Made by a program: the position numbers and the translations under genes
Source of the DNA: Schleiferilactobacillus perolens DSM 12744
Lineage (GTDB): Bacteria > Bacillota > Bacilli > Lactobacillales > Lactobacillaceae
Reading direction: 5' to 3'
DNA: 64,000 bases
NCBI RefSeq assembly: GCF_001435585.1
Contig: NZ_AZEC01000006.1
Location: 62,001 to 126,000 of the forward strand
In this document: positions 24,146-33,708 of the stretch, in pieces
Layout of the letters: each line of letters starts with the position of its first letter
How positions within the stretch are numbered: the first letter of the stretch is position 1
Notes under the pieces: generated by a model
Databases searched by the model: none
What the model saw: only the letters and a program-made list of their open reading frames with translations
Told to the model about the DNA's origin: nothing

Positions 24146-26510
24146 CGGTATGCTCCTTCCAAAATGCATCAAGGGCCGTTTGCAGTTGCTGGTCGTTGTG
24201 GACACGCTGCATATTACGAGTCCAGGACACTGGCAGATATTGCTGATACCGGCGTTCACCAAAGCGTTCGTCCAGCAGTAAGATGACGCCCTGATCCTGC
24301 ATCCCGCGAATCAGGCGCCCGCCCGCTTGTAAGACATTGTTTAAGCCTGGCAGCTGATAGGCGTAAGTGAAGCCGGTGCCCCGCTGGGCATCAAAGTATT
24401 CTTTCAATAAGTTGTTGCGTAAAGACAAACCAGGCAGTCCGACCCCGACCACGGCCACGCCAATCAGCCGATCCGCTGGCAAATCAATACCTTCGCCAAA
24501 GGAACCGCCCAAGACAGCAAAACCAATTTGGGTAACGGTTGGCTGGGGCGCAAAATGGGCTAAAAAGTCGGCCCGCGCCGCGGCATCCATACCGTTGGTT
24601 TGTTCGAAAGCCGCCATATCGGGATGGGCTTGGGTAAACGCTGTAAATATCTGGTGTAAGTACGAATAAGAGGGTAAAAAGACCAGATAATTTCCAATCT
24701 TTGCCCTGGCAAAATCGGCCAACGCGGTGACGATCCGATCTTCATTGGCCGCCCGCCGCTTATACGTGGTGACAATATTGTCCTGAATCAAGACGAGCTG
24801 GTGCTGAGCAGGAAACGGGGACGGCAATTGGTACAACAAACTGTCTGTCGGATCAGCCAGGAGTTCTTGATAATAGGCTAACGGTGACATGGTCGCAGAA
24901 AAAAGCACTGCACCGCGCCCCTTATGGAGTGAATCGTTAATGAAGGGGGCCGGGTCCAGACAGAGCAAAGTCACCTGGACCGCCTTTTTATCCACTTCCA
25001 CCACAGTTCGGTATTGCGGTCCATAGAATTCGCTGATGCGCATGAAGGTAATACAGTCGAAGTAGACATCCAACAATTCTTCCAGTTGCGGAGTGCGCGG
25101 CTGAGTGGGCAGCCACTCATGGATGCGATCGCAAAAACGGGCCACACGCCGATTAAAATCTGGATTAAGAGCGGTGGTCACGACTTCTTCTTGACCAGAT
25201 TCCTGAACGGGCTGGCCAATCTCAGTAAACGCCGTCCGTAATTGGCGGAGGGCGTTGCGGGCTTCTTTGGCGTTATGAAAATTAGTTTTTGTCAGGTGCC
25301 GACTCACCGTGGCCAAATGGGCATTGGTGAGGACGGCAGAATACATATCCCGGGCTCGATGGATCAAATTGTGGGCTTCATCCACCAAGAAAAATTGATC
25401 TGGATCGCTTTGGGCAAAGAACCGTTGTAAAAACACCAGCGGGTCAAATAAATAGTTATAGTCGCAGATCACCACATCGGCGAACCGGGCGGCATCCAGT
25501 GAGAACTCAAACGGATCCACCGTATGCGCCCGAGCGTATTTTTCAATCGTCGCCCGGTTCATCATATGCGCGTGACTGACCATGTCTTTCACTGCATCCT
25601 TGTTGCGATCATAGTAATCTTTATAGTAGGGACAGGTCTCCGGAGTCCGCTTCTCCGGTGGACAAAAACTGATTTTATCCTTGGCTGTGAGAGTAATGCA
25701 GCGCAGTTGAGCACCCTGGTCGATCAAAACCTGGCAGGCCTCCTCGGCACTGTGGCGGGTGGATTCTTTGGCGGTGAGGTAAAATAACCGGTTCATTTTC
25801 TCGCCCCGCAATGCCTTCACCGCCGGGAACAGGGTTGCCATGGTTTTGCCCGTGCCAGTGGGGGCTTGGACAAAAAGCCGTTGGCTGGTGTGGATCGTCT
25901 TATAAACCGCCGCCGCAAATTCCCGCTGCTGCGGCCGAAAATGACCAAATGGGAAGGCCAACTCCTTAATAGAGGCATCCCGTTTTTCCCGCAGCTCATC
26001 GCGGAAGATAATCCAGCTTTCGTAATCATGCACCAGGGTTTCAAAATATTCGGTGAGTTCGGCGGCGGAAAAAGGCCACTGGGTCCGGGTAATCTTTTTT
26101 GTGGTGGTCTGATAATAGGTGAGTTGCAAGATGATTTGAGTCAAATCCCGGTCCGCACAAAGAAAGTGGCCATAAATCGCCACTTGCGCCCAGTAGCGTC
26201 CAAGGGCGTCGTTGGTCAGATCGGCGAAGTCGTCCTCAGCGGTCTTAATTTCGTCCACCACGGTCAAACCACTGTTGTCATCCACATCCACGCCGTCTGC
26301 TCGGCCGTCAATTGTCCACTCGGTACCGTTGAGCAATACGGTGGTTTTCAACGCCACTTCCGCTTCATAATGCGGCCCCGCCGCCTTTTGCAGCTGGCGG
26401 TGAATGCGGGCCCCTTCTTGGGCAGTGTGCTGACTGTTCTGGGTTTCATCCAGGGAACCAGATTTGCATTCAAATTCCACAAATTCCCGCACCCCAATCC
26501 GGTTCGCCAT
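24120..26510 (-). CDS. DinG/XPD-like DNA helicase with N-terminal PD-(D/E)XK domain
   Basis: Protein of 796 residues. The N-terminal domain (1-170) has a RecB/Cas4-like nuclease core, IDGRADG (about 67-73) and DEIKT (86-90). The superfamily 2 helicase starts with FRPQQREF and Walker A APTGTGKT (216-223), then DEAH (VDEAHN), and a C-terminal motif VI-like QAGGRLIRGMQD. Cysteines between Walker A and DEAH (C-x..-FCPPEK..ETCPYY) suggest the XPD/DinG iron-sulfur cluster. Start ATG 26508-26510, eight bases after AAAGGA. First gene of a three-gene overlapping operon with the MmcB-like and sce7725 genes, suggesting a common DNA-processing or defence role. Confidence 0.85.
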   Translation of the reverse strand: MANRIGVREFVEFECKSGSLDETQNSQHTAQEGARIHRQLQKAAGPHYEAEVALKTTVLLNGTEWTIDGRADGVDVDDNSGLTVVDEIKTAEDDFADLTNDALGRYWAQVAIYGHFLCADRDLTQIILQLTYYQTTTKKITRTQWPFSAAELTEYFETLVHDYESWIIFRDELREKRDASIKELAFPFGHFRPQQREFAAAVYKTIHTSQRLFVQAPTGTGKTMATLFPAVKALRGEKMNRLFYLTAKESTRHSAEEACQVLIDQGAQLRCITLTAKDKISFCPPEKRTPETCPYYKDYYDRNKDAVKDMVSHAHMMNRATIEKYARAHTVDPFEFSLDAARFADVVICDYNYLFDPLVFLQRFFAQSDPDQFFLVDEAHNLIHRARDMYSAVLTNAHLATVSRHLTKTNFHNAKEARNALRQLRTAFTEIGQPVQESGQEEVVTTALNPDFNRRVARFCDRIHEWLPTQPRTPQLEELLDVYFDCITFMRISEFYGPQYRTVVEVDKKAVQVTLLCLDPAPFINDSLHKGRGAVLFSATMSPLAYYQELLADPTDSLLYQLPSPFPAQHQLVLIQDNIVTTYKRRAANEDRIVTALADFARAKIGNYLVFLPSYSYLHQIFTAFTQAHPDMAAFEQTNGMDAAARADFLAHFAPQPTVTQIGFAVLGGSFGEGIDLPADRLIGVAVVGVGLPGLSLRNNLLKEYFDAQRGTGFTYAYQLPGLNNVLQAGGRLIRGMQDQGVILLLDERFGERRYQQYLPVSWTRNMQRVHNDQQLQTALDAFWKEHTDDENSPHA

Positions 26511-26654
26511 CACTCAGGTCCTTTCTCACAAATAAGTACTTCCATTATACTAAGAAACGAGCGTTCGTGTGGTGAAGTTGGGAGATGACCTTATTAAATT
26601 ATGTAGAAAGAGCACATGAGTGGGTTTTGCTCACTTTCGTTCAACTCATTCGTT

Positions 26655-26684
26655 ATAATGAAGATATCTAGAAAGCTTTTTCAG
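26655..26684 (+). promoter_or_regulatory. Promoter -10 and candidate cre site of the alpha-galactoside operon
   Basis: TATAAT lies at 26655-26660. Eleven bases further is AGAAAGCTTTTTCA (26671-26684), which fits the CcpA cre consensus TGWAARCGYTWNCW at 12 of 14 positions. A cre just downstream of the start site would block transcription when glucose is plentiful. No convincing -35 box is visible, so the operon may also need an activator. The 237 bp between the divergent genes show nothing else. Confidence 0.55.
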
Positions 26685-26747
26685 CACGCATAAATCGGGT
26701 TCTGCCCTGCATCCAATTGAACGCAGCACCCCCTGGAGGTCATATTG

Positions 26748-29090
26748 ATGATTGAAGAAAAGCAGCACGTTTTTTATCTCACGACTGTCCATACCTCGTA
26801 TTGGTTCCGCGTCACTGCCCATGGCCAATTGGAACATCTCTATTTTGGCCCGCGCCAGATTCCCCAGGACCCGGCGGCGGTGGCCTTTAAGCATACGGCG
26901 CAGTTGGGCAGTACTGTGGCGTATGACGAAAGCGATGTCTCGTACAGTCTGGACACATTGCCCCAGGAATATGCCGGGTTTGGCCGGGGGGACTTCCGGG
27001 ATAGTCCGTTGATCGTGAAAATGGCCGACGGGACCTATGTGTCGGATTTTGTGTACGAAAAATACCGTATCGTCGCTGGAGTCGTGCCGTCACCGACGCT
27101 GCCATACGGTAAGGCCAGTGCCAGCGAAGCGGATACTTTGATCGTGACGCTGAAGGATCAAGTGCAAGACATCACCCTCACGCTGGAATACACCGTCTTC
27201 CCGGCGACGGATGTGATCAGTCGGCGCGCCACTTTGCACAATCATACTGAGCAAACCTTGGTGATCGATAAAATCATGAGTGCTCAGTGGGATATGCCCA
27301 ATCTCGACTACCAAGTCCATTCGTTTTCTGGGGGCTGGGCCAGTGAAGCTCACCATCATGTGCAGCCCGTGGAGGACGGCACGATCGTGCTGAACAGTCT
27401 CACTGGTGCCAGTTCCAACCGGCAGAATCCGGGCTTCTTGGTGGGTGAAAAGGCCGCGACGGAAGATACAGGCTGGGCATATGGCGTCAATTTGTTTTAT
27501 AGCGGGAATCACGAAAGCCGGATCCAGCGGAATAATCAGGATTTCTTAAGAATCATGACCGGCATTAATAGCCAGGGCTTCCATTGGCAATTGGCCCCCA
27601 ATAGTGATTTTGAAACCCCCAGTGCAGTGCTGACGTTCTCGGATGCGGGCTTTAACGGCGTCTCCCACCATTTCCATCAATTCGTGAATAACCACGTGGT
27701 GCCGGCGCATTTCCAACAACGGGAACGGCCGGTGGTGTACAACAACTGGGAAGCCACTTTCTTTAACTTTAATGACAAAAAACTGTTTGAGTTGGCAAAA
27801 CAAGCCAAAGACTTGGGGGTGGAACTATTCGTCATTGATGACGGCTGGTTTGGCACCCGGAATGATGATACCCAGGGGTTAGGGGATTATGATGTGAATC
27901 CGAAGAAGTTTCGCCATGGTCTGCGGGACTTTGTCACCCAAGTGAATGCGCTTGGCTTGCAGGTGGGGTTATGGTTTGAACCAGAAATGGTCAACGAAAA
28001 GAGCCGGTTGTACGCGGACCATCCGGACTGGGCCGTGCGCGTGCCTGGCCGTCAGCCTGTCCTGGGCCGCCATCAGTTGGTGTTGGATCTCACTCGGCCA
28101 GAAGTGCGGGATTACATCGTGGACAATGTCAGTCGAACCATTGATGAGACTGGGATCAGTTATGTGAAGTGGGACATGAACCGGCATCTGACTGATATGT
28201 ATTCCGCTGCATTGACGGAACAGGCAGAGTTTAATCATCGCTATATTTTGGGGCTGTACGATGTACTGCGGCGGATATTTAACCCGCGGCCCAATATTTT
28301 ACTAGAGACTTGTTCATCCGGCGGCAATCGGTTCGATCTCGGGATGATGACGTTTGGTCCTCAGATTTGGACATCAGACGACACTGATCCGATTGAACGG
28401 CTGGATATTCAACAGGGTCTTAGCTATCTTTATCCGCTATCGACCATTTCCGCCCATGTGTCCAGTGCGCCCCACCAGCAAACGCTGCGGGATACGCCGC
28501 TGTCGACCCGAGGAAATGTGGCCAGCTTCGGGGTGCTTGGATATGAAATGGATCTCAATTTATTGACGCCCATTGAACGGGCTGAGATTCGAGACCAGAC
28601 GGAATTCTATAAAAAGCATCGGGCGTTGCTTCAATTTGGCCAATTCAGCCGCCATTTTGGTCGCCGCCCTGGCCAATTTCTCTGGCAAGTGCAACGCGGG
28701 GATCAAGCCATTGCTGGTTTCTTCCAGCAGCATGTGCCGGCCTCACCCACGTATGATCGGCTGCCGGTGACCGGGCTGGTCGCCAATACGCTGTACACAA
28801 TGGACAGCAAACCTCAGCGGTTGATGATCGACCGGTTTGGTGAGCTCTTGAAACATGTCACCCCGGTCAAATTAGATCCCCATGGCAGAATCATGACCAC
28901 TGCCAGTCGCCATCTCAGCTTGCCTGATGCCCAGGAACATTATGTGGGTACTGGGGCGTTATTGGCCACCGGCGTGTTACTGGTGAATCAATTCATGGGT
29001 TCAGGATACAATAAGCAGGTGCGCATGCTCGGAGACTATGGTTCCACGCTTTATTGTATCCAGCCGGCAGCGGAGGCCCATGATGACTAA
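26748..29090 (+). CDS. aga: Alpha-galactosidase, GH36
   Basis: Cytoplasmic enzyme of 780 residues that removes alpha-1,6-linked galactose from melibiose, raffinose and stachyose. An N-terminal beta-sandwich of about 330 residues is followed by the (beta/alpha)8 domain with VIDDGWFG, WFEPEMV, the nucleophile D476 in YVKWDMNRH and the acid/base aspartate D544 in WTSDDTD. The spacing matches characterised GH36 enzymes such as AgaA. ATG at 26748 follows GGAGG by eight bases. First gene of an operon with a sugar symporter and an alpha-glucosidase, both overlapping head to tail. A probable cre site lies upstream. No signal peptide. Confidence 0.96.
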   Translation: MIEEKQHVFYLTTVHTSYWFRVTAHGQLEHLYFGPRQIPQDPAAVAFKHTAQLGSTVAYDESDVSYSLDTLPQEYAGFGRGDFRDSPLIVKMADGTYVSDFVYEKYRIVAGVVPSPTLPYGKASASEADTLIVTLKDQVQDITLTLEYTVFPATDVISRRATLHNHTEQTLVIDKIMSAQWDMPNLDYQVHSFSGGWASEAHHHVQPVEDGTIVLNSLTGASSNRQNPGFLVGEKAATEDTGWAYGVNLFYSGNHESRIQRNNQDFLRIMTGINSQGFHWQLAPNSDFETPSAVLTFSDAGFNGVSHHFHQFVNNHVVPAHFQQRERPVVYNNWEATFFNFNDKKLFELAKQAKDLGVELFVIDDGWFGTRNDDTQGLGDYDVNPKKFRHGLRDFVTQVNALGLQVGLWFEPEMVNEKSRLYADHPDWAVRVPGRQPVLGRHQLVLDLTRPEVRDYIVDNVSRTIDETGISYVKWDMNRHLTDMYSAALTEQAEFNHRYILGLYDVLRRIFNPRPNILLETCSSGGNRFDLGMMTFGPQIWTSDDTDPIERLDIQQGLSYLYPLSTISAHVSSAPHQQTLRDTPLSTRGNVASFGVLGYEMDLNLLTPIERAEIRDQTEFYKKHRALLQFGQFSRHFGRRPGQFLWQVQRGDQAIAGFFQQHVPASPTYDRLPVTGLVANTLYTMDSKPQRLMIDRFGELLKHVTPVKLDPHGRIMTTASRHLSLPDAQEHYVGTGALLATGVLLVNQFMGSGYNKQVRMLGDYGSTLYCIQPAAEAHDD

Positions 29091-30474
29091 ACCGAGTGTA
29101 TCTCCCCAAACCCGCCGTAATCGTTACGGTTTTGGTATCGGCACCATCGGCCGGGATGCTTTATATACGATGGTCAGTATGTATCTGCTGTTTTATCTAA
29201 CCGATGTGATCAAAATTCCCACCTCACTGCTGGGCGGGGTGACCGTGATCATGATTATTACCCGAGTGTTTGACGCCGTGAATGACCCCTTTATGGGCAT
29301 CGTCGTCGATAATACCCATAGCCGTTTTGGTAAGTTCAAACCCTGGATCGTTGCCGGTGGCTTGGTGACCTCTGTTTTCACCGTTTTGATGTTCACCGAT
29401 TGGCATCTGACCGGAGGGGCATTCTTGGCGGTCTTCTTATTGACATATATCCTGTGGGAAATCAGTTTCACCGCCAATGACATCGGCTATTGGGGTATGC
29501 TGCCGGCACTTAGTCAGGATCAACAGGAGCGGGAGCGCATCGGCGGGTTCGCCCGAATCTGTGCCAATATCGGTCTGTTTGCCATGGTGGTGGGCATTGT
29601 GCCGATCACCAATTGGCTGACCCGGTTCACCAGTGGCAGCCTGTCTGGGGCATATCAATTACTAGCGATCTGCGTCGTGATCGTGATGTTGTTCTTCTTG
29701 ACGATCAGTTTGAGCTTGACGCGTGAAGGCCGCTTCAGTACCCAAGAGCAGGGGCATACCACGCTCAAGGGAATGGTGCAGGTGATTTTCAAAAATGATC
29801 AGCTCCTTTGGATCACCATCTCGCTGACTCTGTTCATGGTGGGGTATGTCACCACGACCAGTTTTGGCATCTACTACTTCAAGTATGTTTATGGCAATGA
29901 AACCATGTATTCCGTTTTTGCCTTGGTCCTCGGAATTTCGCAAATCCTTTCGCTGAGCTTATTCCCGCTGGTCAGCCGCCACTTTTCCCGGCAAAAAATG
30001 TACCGGGTGACCACGGGCATGGTCGTTCTTGGCTACGTGATCTTCTTTTTTGCGCCCACGACGACGATGCTGTTCATCGGCTTAGCCGGGGTGCTGATTT
30101 TTGTCGGCCAGGCGGCGATTCAGCTGCTCATGCTGATGTTCATCACGGATACCGTGGAGTACGGCGAATGGCTATTTCACCAGCGCAATGAAAGTATCAC
30201 GCTATCGCTGCAGGCCTTCATCAATAAGCTGGGCGGGGCCATCGCCAATGGGGTGGTCGGTTTCACCTTGATCTTGTCTGGTATGAAGGAAGCGGGCAGT
30301 GCCGCGCGGATGACTGCCCAAGGCATTTGGATTTTCAAAAGTTTCATGATGATTTTACCGCTGCTGTGCATCCTGGCCGGCTATCTCGTTTACCGCCGCC
30401 ACTACAAGATTGACGCCCAGTTCTATCAAAAAATTGTGCAGGACCTGGCCAAGAGAAGGGAGCAAAAGCCATGA
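29083..30474 (+). CDS. GPH family sugar:cation symporter (melibiose/raffinose-type)
   Basis: Membrane protein of 463 residues with 12 helices of the glycoside-pentoside-hexuronide family. Signatures: FDAVNDPFMGIVVDNTHSRFGKFKPW (near 60-85; the D-x-x-N-D and R-x-G-K-x-R/KPW motif) and EYGEW near 365. It lacks the C-terminal EIIA domain found in LacS/RafP, so it would not be directly controlled by HPr phosphorylation. The second of two adjacent ATG codons is used (six bases after GGAGG). It overlaps the alpha-galactosidase gene by 8 bp and the next gene by 4 bp. It probably imports the alpha-galactosides cleaved by its neighbour. Confidence 0.92.
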   Translation: MTKPSVSPQTRRNRYGFGIGTIGRDALYTMVSMYLLFYLTDVIKIPTSLLGGVTVIMIITRVFDAVNDPFMGIVVDNTHSRFGKFKPWIVAGGLVTSVFTVLMFTDWHLTGGAFLAVFLLTYILWEISFTANDIGYWGMLPALSQDQQERERIGGFARICANIGLFAMVVGIVPITNWLTRFTSGSLSGAYQLLAICVVIVMLFFLTISLSLTREGRFSTQEQGHTTLKGMVQVIFKNDQLLWITISLTLFMVGYVTTTSFGIYYFKYVYGNETMYSVFALVLGISQILSLSLFPLVSRHFSRQKMYRVTTGMVVLGYVIFFFAPTTTMLFIGLAGVLIFVGQAAIQLLMLMFITDTVEYGEWLFHQRNESITLSLQAFINKLGGAIANGVVGFTLILSGMKEAGSAARMTAQGIWIFKSFMMILPLLCILAGYLVYRRHYKIDAQFYQKIVQDLAKRREQKP

Positions 30475-32366
30475 CCACCTGGACCATGAAAAGCAAACTG
30501 AAAGATATTTATCGTCATCCGGTGGGCCACGATATTATCGCCAAGATTTTATTACAGGTGGGACGTTCGCCCAAGTGGCTGACGAATCCGGTGGTGGGTA
30601 ATTTATCCCTCCAGTCTATTCAAACGCTCACACGGGGCAAGCTCAATCAAGCCTTTTTCCAAAAAGTGCTTAATCTGTTGAATGGTGAACAAGCTATTCC
30701 GCGCAAAGACGACGGTTCCATGTTGCCAGCGTGGTGGAAAGAGGCGGTGTTTTATCAGATTTATCCGCGCTCCTTCCAGGATAGTAACGGTGATGGCATT
30801 GGTGATTTGCCGGGTATTATTGACCGGTTGGATTACCTGCAGGAATTGGGGATCACCGCTGTCTGGCTGTCGCCAATTTATGACTCGCCCAATGACGATA
30901 TGGGTTACGATATCCGTAATTACCAAAAAATCATGGCCGAGTTTGGCACCATGGCCGACTTCGACCGATTGCGGGATGGTCTGCATGCGCGGGGTATGAA
31001 ACTGATCATGGACTTGGTAGTGAACCATACCTCGGATGAGCACCCGTGGTTTCAAAAAGCATTGGCTGATCCATCAGGGCCATTTGGCCAATATTATTTT
31101 CTGCGGCCCGGTCAACCCGACACGCCCCCAAACAACTGGACGTCATTCTTTTCCGGTAGTGCCTGGCGCTGGTTCCCTGAGCAGCAATTGTGGGGGCTGC
31201 ATTTGTTCTCACCGAAGCAGATGGACTTGAATTGGTCTTATCCGCCGGTACGGGACGCGGTGTGTCATATGGTTAATTGGTGGCTGGACCGTGGCGTGGA
31301 CGGGTTCCGACTAGACGTGATCAATTACATCGCGAAAAACCCCGGGTTGCCCGCTGGCGATCCATTGATCGGCCAGCTCATGGGCTTTACCGGGGTAGAA
31401 GAATACTTTTACGGCCGCCATCTCCATGAATATTTGCGGGAGCTGCAAGAACGCAGCTTTACGCCCCACCATGCTTTTTCGGTGGGAGAAACGCCGGGGA
31501 TCGGAATGCAAATGAGTAAGTTGTTGACGGGGGATTACCGCCATGAACTGGATATGGTCTTTGATTTCGATGTCTTAGAGACTCCCGGTCACGTGCGCTG
31601 GGACGATTACCGATATGATTTGAATTATCTGCGAGATTACTTGGCAGACTATCAAGACCACTACGGCAGCCATTACTGGCAGGCCTTATTCATTGAAAAT
31701 CACGACAATCCGCGGATGATTTCCAAGGCCAATCCAGATCCTCAATACCGCATAGCCATCGCTAAATTGTTGGCAGTAATTGAGTTAACGCTGCGGGGCA
31801 CCCCTTTCATTTTCCAAGGCCAGGAGCTAGGCCGAGTGAATGCCCAATTCCACAATATCCGTGATTTTCAAGATGTGGAAAGTATCAATAAGTATCATGA
31901 ACTACTGGCCGCTGGACAAACAGAACAGGCCGCCTTGGCCGTTTTACTGGCGGGTTCGCGGGATCATGCCCGCACACCCATGCCTTGGGATACGACCCCC
32001 CATGGCGGGTTCACCACTGGGACGCCGTGGTTGGCGGGGGACGACGATTATCGGCAGTACAACGCCTACAGTGAAATGGCCAACCCCCGGTCGGTATGGT
32101 CCACTTATCGGCACCTGATCAAGTTGCGCCAGGCTAATCCAGTGCTGGTATATGGCGCGACGGATACCGTGGATCGGCGGCGCAACGCCTGGTCCTATAT
32201 CCGTCGGGATGATGACCATCAGCCGATCCAAGTGCTCATCAATTTGAGTGCCCGCCAAAAGCGCATGACGATTCCGGCTGGCGGCAGTTTGTTATATCGT
32301 AACTATCCTGCCCACGACGGTCGCTTCAAGGCTTACGAGGCGCGAGTCTATCGCTTGCCGGAGTAA
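30471..32366 (+). CDS. Alpha-glucosidase / oligo-1,6-glucosidase, GH13, with N-terminal helical extension
   Basis: Cytoplasmic protein of 631 residues. The GH13 barrel begins at about residue 86 (WWKEAVFYQIYPRSF). Catalytic residues: nucleophile D282 (DGFRLDV), acid/base E340 (SVGETPG) and transition-state D412 (ENHDNP); DLVVNHTS is conserved region I. These fit the oligo-1,6-glucosidase/dextran-glucosidase group. The first 85 residues are extra: a helical, basic stretch (KLKDIYRHPVGHDIIAKILL and onward) that the family does not normally have and that resembles a short helical module seen in other glycosidases. The start overlaps the symporter stop (ATGA). The 3' end overlaps the convergent MFS gene by 41 bp. 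Confidence 0.93.
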   Translation: MTTWTMKSKLKDIYRHPVGHDIIAKILLQVGRSPKWLTNPVVGNLSLQSIQTLTRGKLNQAFFQKVLNLLNGEQAIPRKDDGSMLPAWWKEAVFYQIYPRSFQDSNGDGIGDLPGIIDRLDYLQELGITAVWLSPIYDSPNDDMGYDIRNYQKIMAEFGTMADFDRLRDGLHARGMKLIMDLVVNHTSDEHPWFQKALADPSGPFGQYYFLRPGQPDTPPNNWTSFFSGSAWRWFPEQQLWGLHLFSPKQMDLNWSYPPVRDAVCHMVNWWLDRGVDGFRLDVINYIAKNPGLPAGDPLIGQLMGFTGVEEYFYGRHLHEYLRELQERSFTPHHAFSVGETPGIGMQMSKLLTGDYRHELDMVFDFDVLETPGHVRWDDYRYDLNYLRDYLADYQDHYGSHYWQALFIENHDNPRMISKANPDPQYRIAIAKLLAVIELTLRGTPFIFQGQELGRVNAQFHNIRDFQDVESINKYHELLAAGQTEQAALAVLLAGSRDHARTPMPWDTTPHGGFTTGTPWLAGDDDYRQYNAYSEMANPRSVWSTYRHLIKLRQANPVLVYGATDTVDRRRNAWSYIRRDDDHQPIQVLINLSARQKRMTIPAGGSLLYRNYPAHDGRFKAYEARVYRLPE

Positions 32367-33612
32367 AGACTGAGGGGTCAGAGATGCGCCGTGTCAACAC
32401 CGCAGTGAACACAGTGATGGCGAGGGCACTGACGGCAAAGATCAGCCAGCTCGTTGCGGGACTGATAATGTTGGCAATGCCTAAGAACACTGCTTGACCC
32501 AAAGGTGCACCCAGGGTCACAATGGTGCTCATCGCTCCCATGGTGGCGCCCAAGTGATGTTCGTCAACGGTCATCAATAGAACGGTACTGAAGCGCGGAT
32601 TGACTTTTCCTAGTAAATAAGCAATGACAAAGTTCAAGATAATCACCGGGACGATGCCCCAGGAGGCCATGAAACTCACGCCGAGCAAGGCCGCCAAAGC
32701 AGTGACGCCGCCAATCATGCTGATGATACTGACCCGTTTGAAGGGGTCGTTACTGAACAAGGCACCGGCGATTACCCCCAGAGAGAATGTGATACTGAGG
32801 ATGGCTACGGTATTACCATAATTGCCGATCCAAGCAGAACTTTCTTGCAATAATGTGACGTTTTGTAAGCCGCTAATGCTCATGCCGATCATGTTGACGC
32901 AGAAAGCAAGAGCAACAGACCAACCAATGAAGTGGTTCTCTTGGGCGAGTTTGACCAGGGCTTGCAGGCTATTTTTGAATGATGGGGTGGCATTCGCGCC
33001 AGCATTGACTGCTGGCTCGGCGTGGCGCAATAATCGCCGCCGATGGCCGATCACTAAGGCCGCCGCCAGGAACGTGACGGCATTGATGAATCCAAACAGG
33101 GCGAAGTCATGGTGCAATAGCACGATGGTCCATGCCCCAATGCCTTCAAATACCATTCCCACAGTGGTCTGCGTGGCACTTTCAAAGGACATGGCGCTAT
33201 TGAGTGCTTCGTCAGGAAGTAACCGGCGAAAGAGGGGCAATCCTAACCCGGCAGAATATTGCCCGAGAATATCTGAAACGACATTGATGGCTAATAGGAC
33301 CAAGAAAATCATCAACGTACCAGGTAGCCGAATCAGCAAGGTTAACCCAATAAATAGTGCAAATTGACCGAAACGGGCGGCGATCATCGCGCCTGTTTTT
33401 TTAGTTGCACGATCCGCCCAATACCCAGTCACCATCATTAACAATGAGGGCAGTAATCCCGCAAGACTGGCCAAGGAAACGGCCAACTTATTAAAGGGCA
33501 GGGTACTGGCATAGATGACAAAAACAATATTAAACAGGGCGTTACCAATCCCGTCCAGCAAGCTGGCATTAATTAAGGCCCTAAACCCTCTGTTTTTTCG
33601 ATATTCGTGCAT
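32326..33612 (-). CDS. MFS transporter, macrolide-efflux-like
   Basis: Membrane protein of 428 residues with 12 predicted helices. The N-terminal layout (FRALINASLLDGIGNALFNIVFVIYA, then TGYWADRATKKTGAMI as motif A) resembles MefA-type MFS exporters. ATG at 33610-33612 follows AAAGGTGATC; the longer frame to 33738 is not used. Its end overlaps the convergent alpha-glucosidase gene by 41 bp without an intervening terminator. Divergent from an Rgg-type regulator 96 bp away, which may control it. Substrate unknown. Confidence 0.87.
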   Translation of the reverse strand: MHEYRKNRGFRALINASLLDGIGNALFNIVFVIYASTLPFNKLAVSLASLAGLLPSLLMMVTGYWADRATKKTGAMIAARFGQFALFIGLTLLIRLPGTLMIFLVLLAINVVSDILGQYSAGLGLPLFRRLLPDEALNSAMSFESATQTTVGMVFEGIGAWTIVLLHHDFALFGFINAVTFLAAALVIGHRRRLLRHAEPAVNAGANATPSFKNSLQALVKLAQENHFIGWSVALAFCVNMIGMSISGLQNVTLLQESSAWIGNYGNTVAILSITFSLGVIAGALFSNDPFKRVSIISMIGGVTALAALLGVSFMASWGIVPVIILNFVIAYLLGKVNPRFSTVLLMTVDEHHLGATMGAMSTIVTLGAPLGQAVFLGIANIISPATSWLIFAVSALAITVFTAVLTRRISDPSVFTPASDRLAPRKP

Positions 33613-33708
33613 CACGATCACCTTTTTCTTTAATTTGTACTGCCAGCATACAAGTGGGAGAATGAGCAGTGGGTGAAATACCACTATATGAGAAAAAAGG
33701 TGAACCGG

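Noticed and set aside
24367-24669. Plus-strand frames of 60-240 codons inside the helicase and several other genes.
   Set aside because: They are antisense shadows of GC-rich coding regions without ribosome-binding sites or recognisable domains.
26550-26580. GAGCGTTCG near the helicase start as a LexA (SOS) box.
   Set aside because: The Gram-positive box needs CGAAC-N4-GTTCG; here the two halves overlap and the spacing is wrong.
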